DNA from: Enterobacter sp. BIGb0383
GTDB lineage: Bacteria; Pseudomonadota; Gammaproteobacteria; Enterobacterales; Enterobacteriaceae
Reading direction: 5' to 3'
Length of the DNA stretch: 64,000 nucleotides
Assembly (NCBI RefSeq): GCF_003751845.1
Contig: NZ_RJKQ01000002.1
Coordinates: forward strand, 310,001-374,000
How positions within the stretch are numbered: the first letter of the stretch is position 1; each line of letters opens with the position of its first letter. Of the stretch, positions 45,249 to 55,943 are shown piece by piece. Both the position numbers and the translations under genes were made by a program. The notes beneath the pieces were generated by a model. That model had not been told where the DNA came from. It worked only from the letters and a program-made list of their open reading frames with translations, and did not search any database.

Positions 45249-47831
45249 ATGCAAGAGCAATACCGCCCGGAAGAGATAGAATCCAAAGTACAGCTTCACT
45301 GGGAAGAGAAGCGCACCTTCGAAGTCACCGAAGACGACAGCAAAGAAAAATACTATTGCCTGTCGATGCTCCCCTATCCTTCTGGCCGACTACACATGGG
45401 CCACGTGCGTAACTACACCATCGGCGACGTGATCTCTCGCTATCAGCGTATGCTGGGCAAAAACGTCCTGCAGCCGATCGGCTGGGATGCATTCGGTCTG
45501 CCGGCGGAAGGCGCGGCGGTAAAAAACAACACCGCACCGGCTCCCTGGACCTACGACAATATCGCGTACATGAAAAACCAGCTCAAAATGCTGGGTTTTG
45601 GCTACGACTGGAGCCGCGAGCTGGCAACCTGCACCCCGGAATACTACCGCTGGGAGCAGAAGTTCTTTACCGAGCTGTTTAAAAAAGGCCTGGTCTACAA
45701 AAAGACCTCTGCGGTTAACTGGTGCCCGAACGACCAGACCGTACTGGCTAACGAACAGGTTATCGACGGCTGCTGCTGGCGCTGCGACACCAAAGTTGAG
45801 CGTAAAGAGATCCCGCAGTGGTTTATCAAAATCACCGCCTACGCCGACGAACTGCTGAACGATCTGGACAACCTCGACCACTGGCCGGACACCGTCAAGA
45901 CCATGCAGCGCAACTGGATCGGCCGTTCTGAAGGGGTGGAAATCACCTTTAAGGTTGAGAACAGCGACCAGACGCTGACCGTCTACACCACCCGTCCTGA
46001 CACCTTTATGGGCGCGACCTACCTGGCCGTTGCCGCCGGTCATCCGCTGGCGCAGCAGGCTGCCGCCGGGAAACCGGAGCTGGCTGCCTTTATCGACGAA
46101 TGCCGCAACACCAAGGTGGCAGAAGCCGATATGGCGACCATGGAGAAAAAAGGCGTCGATACCGGCATCAAAGCGATTCACCCGCTGACCGGCGAAACCG
46201 TCCCGGTCTGGGCAGCAAACTTTGTTCTGATGGAGTACGGCACGGGTGCAGTAATGGCCGTTCCGGGCCACGATCAGCGCGACTACGAGTTTGCCAGCAA
46301 ATACAGCCTGGCGATCAAGCCGGTTATTCTGGCCGTCGACGGCAGCGAGCCGGATCTCTCCGCTCAGGCGCACACCGAGAAAGGCACGCTGTTTAACTCA
46401 GGCGAGTTCAACGGTCTGGACCACAGCGCAGGCTTTAACGCCATCGCCGACAAACTGGCCGCAATGGGTGCCGGTGAGCGCAAGGTTAATTATCGCCTGC
46501 GCGACTGGGGCGTTTCCCGTCAGCGTTACTGGGGCGCACCGATCCCGATGGTGACCCTGGAAGACGGTACCGTGGTACCGACGCCGGAAGACCAGCTGCC
46601 GGTGATCCTGCCGGAAGACGTGGTGATGGACGGCATTACCAGCCCGATTAAAGCCGACCCGGAGTGGGCGAAAACCACCGTTAACGGTCAGCCGGCGCTG
46701 CGTGAAACCGATACCTTCGACACCTTTATGGAGTCTTCCTGGTACTACGCACGTTACACCTGCCCGCAGTACGACAAAGGCATGCTGGACCCGAAAGCGG
46801 CCAACTACTGGCTGCCGGTGGATATCTACATTGGCGGTATCGAACACGCCATCATGCACCTGCTCTACTTCCGCTTCTTCCACAAGCTGATGCGCGATGC
46901 GGGGATGGTGAACTCTGACGAACCGGCAAAACAGCTGCTGTGTCAGGGTATGGTGCTGGCCGATGCCTTCTACTACCTCGGCGAGAGCGGCGAGCGTAAC
47001 TGGGTTTCCCCGAAAGATGCCCTCGTTGAGCGCGACGAGAAAGGCCGTATCATTAAGGCCAAAGACGCTGACGGCCATGAGCTGGTGTATACCGGCATGA
47101 GCAAAATGTCCAAATCGAAGAACAACGGCATCGACCCGCAGGAAATGGTCGAGCGTTACGGCGCGGATACCGTTCGTCTGTTTATGATGTTCGCCTCTCC
47201 GGCGGATATGACCCTCGAATGGCAGGAATCCGGTGTGGAAGGCGCAAACCGCTTCCTGAAACGCGTCTGGAAGCTGGTTTACGAGCACACGTCCCAGGGC
47301 CCGGTCAGCCCGCTGAATGTCAGCGCGCTGAGCGAAGATCAGCAGGCGCTGCGTCGCGACGTTCATAAAACTATCGCCAAAGTGACCGATGATGTTGGCC
47401 GTCGTCAGACCTTTAACACCGCGATTGCAGCCGTGATGGAGCTGATGAACAAACTGGCAAAAGCACCGCAGGAGAGCGAGCAGGACCGCGCTCTGATGCA
47501 GGAAGCGCTGCTGGCCGTTGTACGTATGCTTAACCCGTTCACGCCGCACGTGAGCTTTACCCTGTGGGCAACCCTGGGCGGTGAAGGCGACGTTGATAAC
47601 GCACCGTGGCCGGTGGCGGATGAAAGCGCAATGGTAGAAAACACTACCCTGGTGGTGGTTCAGGTCAACGGCAAAGTCCGCGGTAAAATTACCGTTGCGA
47701 TTGATGCCACTGAAGAGCAGGTCCGTGAGCGTGCTGGCCAGGAACCTCTGGTGGCGAAGTATCTTGAGGGCGTTACCCTGCGTAAAGTGATTTACGTACC
47801 GGGCAAACTGCTCAATCTGGTTGTTGGTTAA
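45249..47831 (+). CDS. leuS: Leucine-tRNA ligase
   Basis: An 860-residue class I synthetase, the same length as in E. coli. HIGH appears as [16 protein letters not shown] near residue 42, the CP1 editing domain occupies about 220-415 ([13 protein letters not shown] and the [10 protein letters not shown] segment), and KMSKS occurs as [12 protein letters not shown] near residue 620; the anticodon-binding and C-terminal domains follow. The ATG at 45249 gives [11 protein letters not shown]; eight upstream in-frame codons are leader. It heads leuS-lptE-holA-nadD. Confidence 0.98.
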   Translation: MQEQYRPEEIESKVQLHWEEKRTFEVTEDDSKEKYYCLSMLPYPSGRLHMGHVRNYTIGDVISRYQRMLGKNVLQPIGWDAFGLPAEGAAVKNNTAPAPWTYDNIAYMKNQLKMLGFGYDWSRELATCTPEYYRWEQKFFTELFKKGLVYKKTSAVNWCPNDQTVLANEQVIDGCCWRCDTKVERKEIPQWFIKITAYADELLNDLDNLDHWPDTVKTMQRNWIGRSEGVEITFKVENSDQTLTVYTTRPDTFMGATYLAVAAGHPLAQQAAAGKPELAAFIDECRNTKVAEADMATMEKKGVDTGIKAIHPLTGETVPVWAANFVLMEYGTGAVMAVPGHDQRDYEFASKYSLAIKPVILAVDGSEPDLSAQAHTEKGTLFNSGEFNGLDHSAGFNAIADKLAAMGAGERKVNYRLRDWGVSRQRYWGAPIPMVTLEDGTVVPTPEDQLPVILPEDVVMDGITSPIKADPEWAKTTVNGQPALRETDTFDTFMESSWYYARYTCPQYDKGMLDPKAANYWLPVDIYIGGIEHAIMHLLYFRFFHKLMRDAGMVNSDEPAKQLLCQGMVLADAFYYLGESGERNWVSPKDALVERDEKGRIIKAKDADGHELVYTGMSKMSKSKNNGIDPQEMVERYGADTVRLFMMFASPADMTLEWQESGVEGANRFLKRVWKLVYEHTSQGPVSPLNVSALSEDQQALRRDVHKTIAKVTDDVGRRQTFNTAIAAVMELMNKLAKAPQESEQDRALMQEALLAVVRMLNPFTPHVSFTLWATLGGEGDVDNAPWPVADESAMVENTTLVVVQVNGKVRGKITVAIDATEEQVRERAGQEPLVAKYLEGVTLRKVIYVPGKLLNLVVG

Positions 47832-47845
47832 GCGCGGGAGGAAGC

Positions 47846-48409
47846 GTGCGACATCTGGCTACAATGTTGTTGTCTCTGGTGGTGCTGGTCACCGCCGGAT
47901 GTGGCTGGCACCTGCGTAGCACCACGCAGGTTCCGGAAACCATGAAAACCATGATCCTGGATAGCGGCGATCCGAACGGTCCGTTTACCCGGGCGGTACG
48001 TGAACAGCTGCGCCTTAATGGCGTCGAGGTTCTGGAAAAAGGCTCAACCCGTCAGGACGTTCCGTCCCTGCGGCTGGGCGGCGCGTCTGTCGCCAGAGAC
48101 ACCGCGTCCATTTTCCGCGACGGCCGTACCGCTGAATATCAGATGGTGATGGCGGTTTCCGCGTCGGTGCTGATCCCGGGGCATGATATTTACCCTATCA
48201 GCACCAAAGTCTGGCGCTCGTTCTTCGATAACCCGCAGACCGCGCTGGCCAAAAACGCCGAGCAAACCATGATCATCAACGAGATGTATATCAAAGCGGC
48301 GGAACAGCTGATCCGTCAGTTGCCAAGCGTGAAAGTCGCTGATGCCGAAGCCACACGCGAGGAAGCCGCTCCGGCTCCAGCGCGTGTCTCCGCAACGCTG
48401 GGTAACTGA
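47846..48409 (+). CDS. lptE: LPS-assembly lipoprotein LptE
   Basis: A 187-residue outer-membrane lipoprotein (193 in E. coli). A signal peptide ends in the lipobox VTAG-Cys19. LptE plugs the LptD barrel that inserts lipopolysaccharide in the outer leaflet. The start is a GTG preceded by GGGAGGAAG, 14 bp after leuS. The C-terminal tail is Ala/Pro-rich and slightly short compared with E. coli. It overlaps holA by one base. Confidence 0.95.
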   Translation: MRHLATMLLSLVVLVTAGCGWHLRSTTQVPETMKTMILDSGDPNGPFTRAVREQLRLNGVEVLEKGSTRQDVPSLRLGGASVARDTASIFRDGRTAEYQMVMAVSASVLIPGHDIYPISTKVWRSFFDNPQTALAKNAEQTMIINEMYIKAAEQLIRQLPSVKVADAEATREEAAPAPARVSATLGN

Positions 48410-49440
48410 TGATTCGGCTGTACCCTGAACAACTCCGCGCGCAGCTCAATGAAGGGCTGCGCGCGGCGTATCTGCTGCTCGGTAATGACCCGCTGCTTCT
48501 GCAGGAAAGCCAGGATGCGGTGCGTGAAATTGCCGCGACCCATGACTTTACTGAACATCATCAGTGCGTGCTGGATACCAGCACGGACTGGTCATCCCTT
48601 TTTGCGCTGAGCCAGGCCATGAGCCTGTTCGCCAGCCGCCAGACCCTGACGCTCACCCTGCCGGATAACGGTCCTAATGCCGCGATTGGCGAACAGCTGA
48701 CCACGCTTATCGGCATGCTGCATGACGATCTGCTGCTGATCGTTCGCGGCAATAAGCTGACCAAAGCCCAGGAAAATGCCGCCTGGTTTTCCGCTCTGGC
48801 AAATCGTGCTGTGCTGGTGACCTGCCAGACGCCGGAACAGGCGCAGCTGCCGCGCTGGCTGGCGGCGCGGGCAAAACAACACAAGCTCCAGCTTGATGAA
48901 CCGGCAAGCCAGCTACTCTGTTACTGCTATGAAGGTAACCTGCTGGCGCTCTCTCAGGCGCTGGAACGTCTGGCGCTGCTGTGGCCTGACGGCAAACTGA
49001 CCCTGCCAAGGGTTGAGCAGGCGGTAAACGATGCTGCCCACTTCACGCCTTTCCACTGGGTGGATGCCCTGCTGGCAGCCAAAAGCAAACGTGCGCTGCA
49101 TATTCTCCAGCAGCTGCGTCTTGAGGGCGGGGAACCGGTGATCCTGCTGCGTACCCTACAGCGTGAGCTGCTCCTGCTGGTCAATCTCAAGCGCCAGTCC
49201 GCCCATACGCCGCTGCGTAGCCTGTTCGATAAGCACCGCGTCTGGCAGAATCGCCGGGGGCTTATCACCGATGCCGTTAACCGCCTCAGCAAAGATCAGC
49301 TCCGTCAGGCGGTGAGCTGGCTGACCCGCATCGAACTGACCCTGAAGAAAGATTACGGCCAGTCGGTCTGGGACGAGCTGGAAAGCCTTTCTTTGCTACT
49401 CTGTCATAAGGCGCTGGCAGATATCTTTATTGATGGTTGA
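48409..49440 (+). CDS. holA: DNA polymerase III subunit delta
   Basis: A 343-residue protein (343 in E. coli), the delta subunit of the clamp loader that opens the beta clamp. The N-terminal beta-binding element is seen around [10 protein letters not shown] near residue 65-75; the AAA-like and C-terminal collar domains follow. The TGATG overlap with lptE couples translation; nadD begins 1 bp after the stop. Confidence 0.96.
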   Translation: MIRLYPEQLRAQLNEGLRAAYLLLGNDPLLLQESQDAVREIAATHDFTEHHQCVLDTSTDWSSLFALSQAMSLFASRQTLTLTLPDNGPNAAIGEQLTTLIGMLHDDLLLIVRGNKLTKAQENAAWFSALANRAVLVTCQTPEQAQLPRWLAARAKQHKLQLDEPASQLLCYCYEGNLLALSQALERLALLWPDGKLTLPRVEQAVNDAAHFTPFHWVDALLAAKSKRALHILQQLRLEGGEPVILLRTLQRELLLLVNLKRQSAHTPLRSLFDKHRVWQNRRGLITDAVNRLSKDQLRQAVSWLTRIELTLKKDYGQSVWDELESLSLLLCHKALADIFIDG

Positions 49441-49441
49441 T

Positions 49442-50083
49442 ATGACATCGTTACAGGCACTCTTTGGCGGGACTTTCGATCCCATTCACTATGGTCACCT
49501 CACGCCGGTGGAAACTCTGGCAAATCAGGTGGGCCTGTCACGCGTCATTATCATGCCCAACAACGTGCCGCCGCACCGTGCCCAGCCGGAAGCGACCAGC
49601 GCCCAGCGTAAGCGGATGGTCGAGCTGGCGATTGCCGATAAGCCGCTGTTCCGCCTGGATGAACGAGAGCTGAAGAACGACGCGCCCTCTTATACGGCGC
49701 AGACGCTGCAGGCCTGGCGGGAAGAGCAAGGCCCTGACGCCTCTCTGGCGTTTATTATCGGCCAGGATTCGCTGCTGACGTTCCCCAGCTGGCACAGCTA
49801 TGAAACGATCCTCGATAACTGTCATCTGATCGTCTGCCGTCGCCCGGGTTACGCAATGACCATGCCCGAAGAGGTGCACCAGCAGTGGCTGGAACGGCAT
49901 CTGACCCGCGATATGGAAGATCTGCACCGGCTCCCGGCAGGTAAAATCTGGCTGGCGGAAACCCCGTGGCTGGCGATCTCCGCCACGCTGATCCGCGAGC
50001 GGCTGGAGCAACACGAAGCCTGCGACGATCTGCTCCCGCAGGCGGTGCTCGACTATATCAATGCCGAAGGGCTATACCGCTAA
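49442..50083 (+). CDS. nadD: Nicotinate-nucleotide adenylyltransferase
   Basis: A 213-residue nucleotidyltransferase, the same length as in E. coli. [11 protein letters not shown] at residues 8-18 holds the HxGH catalytic motif, [10 protein letters not shown] is the substrate loop, and [10 protein letters not shown] replaces the usual ISSTxIR near the C-terminus. It makes deamido-NAD in NAD synthesis. The start at 49442 gives [10 protein letters not shown]. The 3' end overlaps the convergent cobD by 12 bases. Confidence 0.96.
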   Translation: MTSLQALFGGTFDPIHYGHLTPVETLANQVGLSRVIIMPNNVPPHRAQPEATSAQRKRMVELAIADKPLFRLDERELKNDAPSYTAQTLQAWREEQGPDASLAFIIGQDSLLTFPSWHSYETILDNCHLIVCRRPGYAMTMPEEVHQQWLERHLTRDMEDLHRLPAGKIWLAETPWLAISATLIRERLEQHEACDDLLPQAVLDYINAEGLYR

Positions 50084-51151
50084 AACCTGTTCAAACGCCT
50101 CCACCAGACGGTCATTTTCCCCCGCGCTACGCACTGCCACCCGAAAATAGCGCTCGTCCAGCCCTGGATAGTTGGCGCAGCTACGGATCAGCACATGCTG
50201 CTCCAGCAGCGCGCGCTGTAGATCCAGCCCCGCCACATCACAGCGCAGAAACAGATAGTTCGCCTGCCCTTCGAGGACCGTTACGCCGGAAAGCGCCCGC
50301 AGCCGCTGACAGAGCCGGGGACGTTCGGCGTTAAGCCACCGTAGCGTCGCCTGCTGGTAAGCCTTATCCTCCAGAATCACCTCACCCGCCAGCGCGGCCA
50401 GCGCGTTAATGGTCCAGGGCATCTGCCGTTCACGCAGCTGTGCGACCGCCTGCGGATCGCTGTTCAGCAGATAGCCCAGCCGCAGGCCGGGGATGGCGTA
50501 GAATTTGGTCAGGGAGCGCAGTACCCAGAGGTGCGGGTTACTGGCAAGATGCGGGATCAACCCGCTGCGATCGGGCAGAAAATCGAGAAAGGCCTCATCC
50601 ACAATCAGGGCGATATTCAGCTGGCGACAGCGCGCCACAATCTCCAGCAGCAGGCTCTCATCCGGCATCAGGCCGGTAGGATTATTGGGCGTGCACAAAA
50701 ACAGGCAATCCAGCTCCGCCGTCAGCGCGGGCAGAATCGACTCTGTTAACTGCCAGCCTTCGGCTTCCGTCAGCAAAAACGTCTCAATCTGGCAGTCAAC
50801 CTGCTGCAGGGCGCGGCGGTATTCAGCAAAGCCCGGCGCAACCAGCATAGCGCGACGCGGGGCCAGCATCTGTACGAGAGTATAAATCACCTCCGTTTCG
50901 CCATTGCCCGCCAGCAGCCAGGCGGCAGGCAGCTGATGATGCGCGGCCAGGGCCTGATACAAGCCGGGATAGGCGGGATCCGGATAGCGTTCCAGCAGGT
51001 CCATATTCTGACAAAGCGCCTGCTTTAAGGCCCCGGGCATCCCCAGCGGATTAATATTGGCGCTAAAATCCAGCAACTGCTGCGGATCGATGCCCAGCCA
51101 CGCCGCCGCCTCGCGGATATTGCCCCCGTGGGCGCTGTTCAGCAAAGCCAT
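50072..51151 (-). CDS. cobD: Threonine-phosphate decarboxylase CobD
   Basis: A 359-residue PLP enzyme of aminotransferase fold class I, matching Salmonella CobD (364) from its start [16 protein letters not shown]. The PLP lysine lies in [17 protein letters not shown] near residue 216, the NPTG motif in CTPNNPTGL near residue 157. It decarboxylates threonine phosphate to (R)-1-aminopropan-2-yl phosphate, the linker of cobalamin's lower loop. E. coli K-12 lacks it. It is divergent from cobC with about 95 bp between starts, and implies a cob operon elsewhere. Confidence 0.95.
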   Translation of the reverse strand: MALLNSAHGGNIREAAAWLGIDPQQLLDFSANINPLGMPGALKQALCQNMDLLERYPDPAYPGLYQALAAHHQLPAAWLLAGNGETEVIYTLVQMLAPRRAMLVAPGFAEYRRALQQVDCQIETFLLTEAEGWQLTESILPALTAELDCLFLCTPNNPTGLMPDESLLLEIVARCRQLNIALIVDEAFLDFLPDRSGLIPHLASNPHLWVLRSLTKFYAIPGLRLGYLLNSDPQAVAQLRERQMPWTINALAALAGEVILEDKAYQQATLRWLNAERPRLCQRLRALSGVTVLEGQANYLFLRCDVAGLDLQRALLEQHVLIRSCANYPGLDERYFRVAVRSAGENDRLVEAFEQVLAV

Positions 51152-51247
51152 ATTGCCACTCCGGTCAAAAAGGTTATCTTAACGGAAAACGACGACCGGT
51201 TAGGGTCGCGAAATCAATTTTATGCTTTCATCAACAGGGAGAAACCT

Positions 51248-51847
51248 ATGCGGCTCTGGCTGGTACGCCACGGCGAAACTGACGCCAACGTAGCGGGCGT
51301 GTTTTGCGGTCATGCTCCGGCGGTGCTGACCGCACGCGGAATAGAACAGGCCCGGACGCTGCATACACTCTTGCAGGACGTCACTTTTGACCATGTCTTT
51401 TGCAGCGAGCTGGAGCGCGCCCGGCATACCGCCCGGCTGGTGCTGGCCGATACGGCCGTGCCGGTCGAGACGACGTCGCTGCTGAACGAGATGTTTTTTG
51501 GTGAGTGGGAGATGCGCCACCATCGCGATCTGGCAGAGGAAGATGTGGAAAACTGGGCGGCCTGGTGTGCGGACTGGGAAAATACCGTTCCGCCCGGCGG
51601 CGAGGGGTTTCAGGACTTCAGCACCCGCGTCAGCGAATTTATCGCGCAGCTGGCGCAGCACAGCGAGCGGGAAAATGTGCTTATTGTCAGCCACCAGGGC
51701 GTACTCAGCCTGCTGATTGCCCTGCTGCTAAAGATGCCCGCCGCCGCCCTGTGGCATTTTCATCTGGATCAGGGGTGCTGGAGTTTGATCGAACTTAAGG
51801 AGGATTTCGCCACCCTGCGCGTGCTGAACAGTCGCGCCAGCGCCTGA
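51248..51847 (+). CDS. cobC: Adenosylcobalamin/alpha-ribazole phosphatase CobC
   Basis: A 199-residue histidine phosphatase (203 in E. coli, 202 in Salmonella). The catalytic RHGET lies at residues 7-11, NEMFFGEWE near residue 80 and the second histidine in VSHQGV near residue 147. It removes the 5' phosphate from alpha-ribazole or adenosylcobalamin phosphate. The ATG at 51248 gives the family start MRLWLVRHGE; the 40 upstream in-frame codons lie in the cobD-cobC promoter gap. Confidence 0.95.
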   Translation: MRLWLVRHGETDANVAGVFCGHAPAVLTARGIEQARTLHTLLQDVTFDHVFCSELERARHTARLVLADTAVPVETTSLLNEMFFGEWEMRHHRDLAEEDVENWAAWCADWENTVPPGGEGFQDFSTRVSEFIAQLAQHSERENVLIVSHQGVLSLLIALLLKMPAAALWHFHLDQGCWSLIELKEDFATLRVLNSRASA

Positions 51848-51882
51848 TTTGCCGTTTTTTCACCCGCAACGACGCCGTCCCA

Positions 51883-51910
51883 TTGACAGACATCGACAGG
51901 CTGCTATTCT
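51883..51910 (+). promoter_or_regulatory. Candidate promoter of rsfS-rlmH-mrdAB-rlpA
   Basis: Perfect TTGACA and TATTCT separated by 16 bases, about 190 bases before rsfS. A 7-bp stem GGATGGG/CCCATCC (51976-52010) lies in the leader it would make. A second possible -10, TATACT, lies near 52048. Confidence 0.55.
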
Positions 51911-52100
51911 CCGCAGCCTGTGCGGCCTCGCCCGAGAAATTGTTTTACAAAAATGGCGATGCAATCACACGCCCGGGATGGGATGATAGCCCACTTTCCC
52001 GAGCCCATCCGGCAACATTTTGTCCCGAATACGCGAGACTTTCGGGTATACTGTCGGGCTGTTTACTATTGATTAATTTTCAACTCCCCAGGGGGAACAC

Positions 52101-52418
52101 TTGCAGGGTAAAGAACTCCAGGATTTTGTTATCGACAAAATAGATGACCTGAAAGGTCAGGACATCATCGCTATCGACGTTAAGGGTAAGTCCAGCATCA
52201 CGGATTGCATGGTTATCTGTACCGGCACCTCCAGCCGCCACGTTGCTTCTATTGCCGATCATGTGGTGCAGGAATCCCGCGCTTCAGGGCTGCTGCCGCT
52301 GGGCGTTGAAGGCCAGGCCATCGCTGACTGGGTCGTTGTCGATCTGGGAGACGTCATCGTCCACGTGATGCAGGAAGAGAGCCGTCGTCTGTACGAGCTG
52401 GAAAAACTCTGGGGTTAA
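52101..52418 (+). CDS. rsfS: Ribosome silencing factor RsfS
   Basis: A 105-residue protein (105 in E. coli). It binds uL14 on the 50S subunit and blocks subunit joining in stationary phase. Family motifs are DIIAIDV, STDC-type [13 protein letters not shown] near residue 37 and [14 protein letters not shown] near residue 75. It begins at a TTG preceded by GGGGGA; no ATG is available near the family N-terminus MQGK. rlmH follows after 3 bp. Confidence 0.96.
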   Translation: MQGKELQDFVIDKIDDLKGQDIIAIDVKGKSSITDCMVICTGTSSRHVASIADHVVQESRASGLLPLGVEGQAIADWVVVDLGDVIVHVMQEESRRLYELEKLWG

Positions 52419-52421
52419 TGC

Positions 52422-52889
52422 GTGAAGCTTCAGCTGGTCGCCGTCGGCGCTAAAATGCCCGACTGGGTACAAACCGGTTTTACCGAGTACCTGCGACGCT
52501 TTCCGAAAGATATGCCGTTTGAACTGATCGAGATCCCGGCGGGAAAGCGCGGCAAAAACGCCGATATTAAACGCATTCTTGAAAAAGAAGGCGAGCTGAT
52601 GCTGGCCGCCGCGGGCAAGAACCGCATCGTGACCCTCGATATCCCGGGGAAACCCTGGGATACGCCGCAGCTGGCCAATGAACTGGAGCGGTGGAAGATG
52701 GACGGCCGCGACGTCAGCCTGCTGATTGGCGGTCCTGAAGGTTTGTCGCCCGCCTGTAAAGCGGCGGCGGAACAAAGTTGGTCACTCTCCGCGTTGACCC
52801 TTCCCCACCCGCTGGTGCGGGTGCTGGTTGCGGAGAGCCTGTATCGGGCGTGGAGCATCACCACTAACCACCCTTACCACCGCGAGTAA
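52422..52889 (+). CDS. rlmH: 23S rRNA (pseudouridine(1915)-N(3))-methyltransferase RlmH
   Basis: A 155-residue SPOUT methyltransferase, the same length as in E. coli. The trefoil-knot SAM site is visible as [11 protein letters not shown] near residue 100 and the C-terminal [20 protein letters not shown]. It methylates pseudouridine 1915 in helix 69 of 70S ribosomes. It starts at a GTG (VKLQLVAVG, read as Met). Its partner by context is RsfS. Confidence 0.97.
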   Translation: MKLQLVAVGAKMPDWVQTGFTEYLRRFPKDMPFELIEIPAGKRGKNADIKRILEKEGELMLAAAGKNRIVTLDIPGKPWDTPQLANELERWKMDGRDVSLLIGGPEGLSPACKAAAEQSWSLSALTLPHPLVRVLVAESLYRAWSITTNHPYHRE

Positions 52890-52916
52890 TGATGACAAGG
52901 GTAGATTAAGCAGCGG

Positions 52917-54815
52917 ATGAAATTACAGAATTCTTTTCGCGACTATACCGCAGAATCCGCGCTCTTCGTGCGTCGGGCGCTGGTCGCCTTTGCCGGGATC
53001 GTCGTGCTGACCGGCGTGCTGATCGCCAACCTCTACAATCTGCAAATCGTCCGCTTTACCGACTACCAGACGCGCTCCAATGAAAACCGCATCAAGCTGG
53101 TGCCCATCGCACCCAGCCGCGGCATTATTTACGATCGCAACGGCATCCCGCTGGCGCTGAACCGCACCATCTATCAGGTAGAGATGATGCCGGAGAAGGT
53201 CGATAACATTCAGCAAACGCTGGAAGACCTGCGCAGCGTGGTCGATCTGACCGATGATGATATCGCCAATTTCAAAAAAGAGCGTTCACGCTCGCACCGT
53301 TTCACCTCTATCCCGGTTAAAACTAACCTGACGGAAATCCAGGTCGCACGTTTCGCGGTGAACCAGTATCGCTTCCCGGGTGTGGAAGTTAAAGGCTACA
53401 AGCGCCGCTACTACCCGTATGGCTCCGCCCTGACCCACGTGATTGGCTACGTGTCGAAAATCAACGACCGCGACGTCGAACGCCTGGATAAAGACGGCAA
53501 GCTGGCGAACTATGCGGCGACCCACGATATCGGCAAGCTGGGTATCGAGCGCTACTATGAAGAGATGCTCCATGGTCAGACCGGCTATGAAGAGGTCGAG
53601 GTCAACAACCGCGGACGCGTGATCCGCCAGCTGAAAGAAGTGCCGCCGCAGGCCGGGTTCGATATCCGACTGACCATCGATGTGAATTTACAGACCTATA
53701 TTGAAACATTGCTGGAAGGCAGCCGTGCCGCCGTCGTGGTCACCGATCCACGCACCGGCGGTATTCTGGCGCTGGTATCGACCCCCAGCTACAACCCGAA
53801 CCTGTTTGTTGATGGCATCTCCACGAAAGACTACAAAGGCCTACTGGACGATCCCAATACGCCGTTGATTAACCGTGCGACCCAGGGTGTCTACCCGCCG
53901 GCCTCCACGGTGAAGCCGTTTGTTGCCGTCTCGGCACTGACAACCGGCGTAATTAACCATAATACGACCCTGTTTGACCCCGGCTGGTGGCAGCTGCCCG
54001 GCTCCGAAAAGCGCTATCGCGACTGGAAAAAATGGGGCCACGGCCGTCTGAATATCACCAAATCCCTGGAAGAGTCGGCGGATACCTTCTTCTACCAGGT
54101 CGCCTACGATATGGGTATCGACCGCCTGTCTGAGTGGATGGGCAAGTTTGGCTACGGCCATTACACCGGTATCGATCTTTCGGAAGAACGTTCCGGTAAT
54201 ATGCCTACCCGCGAATGGAAGCTGAAACACGTTAAGAAGCCCTGGTACCAGGGCGACACCATTCCGGTGGGGATCGGCCAGGGCTACTGGACGGCGACGC
54301 CGCTGCAGATGAACAAAGCCCTGGTCACTCTGATTAACGACGGGGTGGTCAAAGTTCCGCACCTGATGATGAGTACCGTCCAGGACGGAAAACAGGTGCC
54401 GTGGAAGCAGGCGGAACAAACCACCATTGGCGATATTCACTCCGGCTTCTGGGAGATCGCCAAAGACGGTATGTACGGCGTGGCTAACCGGGCCAACGGT
54501 ACCGGGCATAAATACTTTGCCAGCGCGCCCTATAAAATTGCCGCCAAGTCAGGTACTGCTCAGGTTTACGGCCTTAAGGCCAACGAAACCTATAACGCCC
54601 ATAAGATAGCGGAACGCCTGCGCGACCATAAGCTGATGACGGCATTTGCCCCTTACGACAAACCCCAGGTCGCCGTGGCGATCATCCTTGAGAACGGCGG
54701 CGTAGGGCCGGCGGTCGGTACCATCATGCGTCAGATCCTCGATCACATCATGCTGGGTGATAACAACACGGATTTACCGGATGAAAACCCAGCCACGGCG
54801 GCGGCGGAGGATTAA
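52917..54815 (+). CDS. mrdA: Penicillin-binding protein 2 (peptidoglycan DD-transpeptidase MrdA)
   Basis: A 632-residue class B PBP (633 in E. coli). A membrane anchor spans about 22-42, the pedestal domain follows, and the transpeptidase has the SxxK serine in PPASTVKPF near residue 330, the SxN motif in EESADTF near residue 384 and KSGTA near residue 544. It cross-links side-wall peptidoglycan with RodA in the elongasome. Its TAA overlaps the first ATG available to mrdB. Confidence 0.98.
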   Translation: MKLQNSFRDYTAESALFVRRALVAFAGIVVLTGVLIANLYNLQIVRFTDYQTRSNENRIKLVPIAPSRGIIYDRNGIPLALNRTIYQVEMMPEKVDNIQQTLEDLRSVVDLTDDDIANFKKERSRSHRFTSIPVKTNLTEIQVARFAVNQYRFPGVEVKGYKRRYYPYGSALTHVIGYVSKINDRDVERLDKDGKLANYAATHDIGKLGIERYYEEMLHGQTGYEEVEVNNRGRVIRQLKEVPPQAGFDIRLTIDVNLQTYIETLLEGSRAAVVVTDPRTGGILALVSTPSYNPNLFVDGISTKDYKGLLDDPNTPLINRATQGVYPPASTVKPFVAVSALTTGVINHNTTLFDPGWWQLPGSEKRYRDWKKWGHGRLNITKSLEESADTFFYQVAYDMGIDRLSEWMGKFGYGHYTGIDLSEERSGNMPTREWKLKHVKKPWYQGDTIPVGIGQGYWTATPLQMNKALVTLINDGVVKVPHLMMSTVQDGKQVPWKQAEQTTIGDIHSGFWEIAKDGMYGVANRANGTGHKYFASAPYKIAAKSGTAQVYGLKANETYNAHKIAERLRDHKLMTAFAPYDKPQVAVAIILENGGVGPAVGTIMRQILDHIMLGDNNTDLPDENPATAAAED

Positions 54816-54820
54816 TGACC

Positions 54821-55933
54821 ATGACGGATAACCGCAACAAAAAGTCTCTGTGGGATAAAATCCATATCGACCCTCTCTTTCTGCTGATTATTCTCGCGCT
54901 GCTGGTGTACAGCTCGCTGGTTATCTGGAGCGCCAGCGGCCAGGATATCGGCATGACCGAACGTAAGATTGGTCAGATTGCCATCGGCCTGGTGGTGATG
55001 GTGGTGATGGCGCAGATCCCGCCCCGGGTTTATGAAGGCTGGGCGCCCTATCTCTATATCGTCTGCGTGATCCTGCTGATTGCCGTTGATGCATTCGGGG
55101 CCATTTCAAAAGGCGCACAGCGCTGGCTGGATCTGGGTATCATTCGTTTCCAGCCCTCGGAAATCGCCAAAATAGCCGTACCGCTGATGGTGGCGCGCTT
55201 TATTAACCGCGATGTCTGCCCACCGTCGCTGAAAAATACCGCTATCGCGCTGGTACTGATTTTTATGCCCACGCTGCTGGTTGCCGCTCAGCCTGACCTC
55301 GGCACCTCGATTCTGGTCGCGCTTTCCGGCCTCTTCGTGCTGTTCTTATCCGGCCTGAGCTGGCGGTTGATCGGCATTGCGGCCCTGCTGCTGGCGGCCT
55401 TTATTCCGATTCTGTGGTTCTTCCTGATGCACGATTACCAGCGTCAGCGCGTCATGATGCTGCTGGATCCGGAATCCGATCCGCTCGGCGCGGGCTATCA
55501 TATTATTCAGTCCAAAATTGCTATCGGCTCCGGCGGCTTCGGTGGCAAAGGCTGGCTGCACGGTACGCAGTCGCAGCTGGAGTTCCTTCCTGAACGCCAT
55601 ACGGACTTTATCTTTGCCGTTCTGGCGGAGGAGCTCGGGCTGGTGGGTATTCTGATCCTGCTGGCGCTCTATCTGCTGCTGATTATGCGCGGGCTGTGGA
55701 TTGCCGCCCACGCGCAGACCACCTTTGGCCGGGTAATGGCCGGTGGCCTGATGCTGATTTTATTCGTTTATGTCTTCGTGAATATTGGTATGGTGAGCGG
55801 TATTCTGCCGGTTGTAGGGGTGCCCCTGCCGCTGGTGAGTTACGGAGGCTCAGCGCTCATCGTACTCATGGCCGGGTTTGGTATCATCATGTCGATACAC
55901 ACCCACAGAAAAATGCTGTCGAAAAGTGTGTAA
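54821..55933 (+). CDS. mrdB: Peptidoglycan glycosyltransferase RodA (MrdB)
   Basis: A 370-residue SEDS protein with ten membrane helices, the same length as in E. coli. The catalytic Asp lies in [14 protein letters not shown] near residue 262; the QPDLGTS segment near residue 160 and the C-terminal [11 protein letters not shown] motif are conserved. It polymerises glycan strands with PBP2. An ATG two codons upstream (54815) overlaps the mrdA stop; I used 54821, which has the better distance to GGAGG and the E. coli length. Confidence 0.96.
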   Translation: MTDNRNKKSLWDKIHIDPLFLLIILALLVYSSLVIWSASGQDIGMTERKIGQIAIGLVVMVVMAQIPPRVYEGWAPYLYIVCVILLIAVDAFGAISKGAQRWLDLGIIRFQPSEIAKIAVPLMVARFINRDVCPPSLKNTAIALVLIFMPTLLVAAQPDLGTSILVALSGLFVLFLSGLSWRLIGIAALLLAAFIPILWFFLMHDYQRQRVMMLLDPESDPLGAGYHIIQSKIAIGSGGFGGKGWLHGTQSQLEFLPERHTDFIFAVLAEELGLVGILILLALYLLLIMRGLWIAAHAQTTFGRVMAGGLMLILFVYVFVNIGMVSGILPVVGVPLPLVSYGGSALIVLMAGFGIIMSIHTHRKMLSKSV

Positions 55934-55943
55934 GAGGTACGCA

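Noticed and set aside
46398-47549. Open frame of 383 codons on the minus strand opposite leuS
   Set aside because: Antisense shadow of leuS, with no family features and no plausible ribosome-binding site seen.
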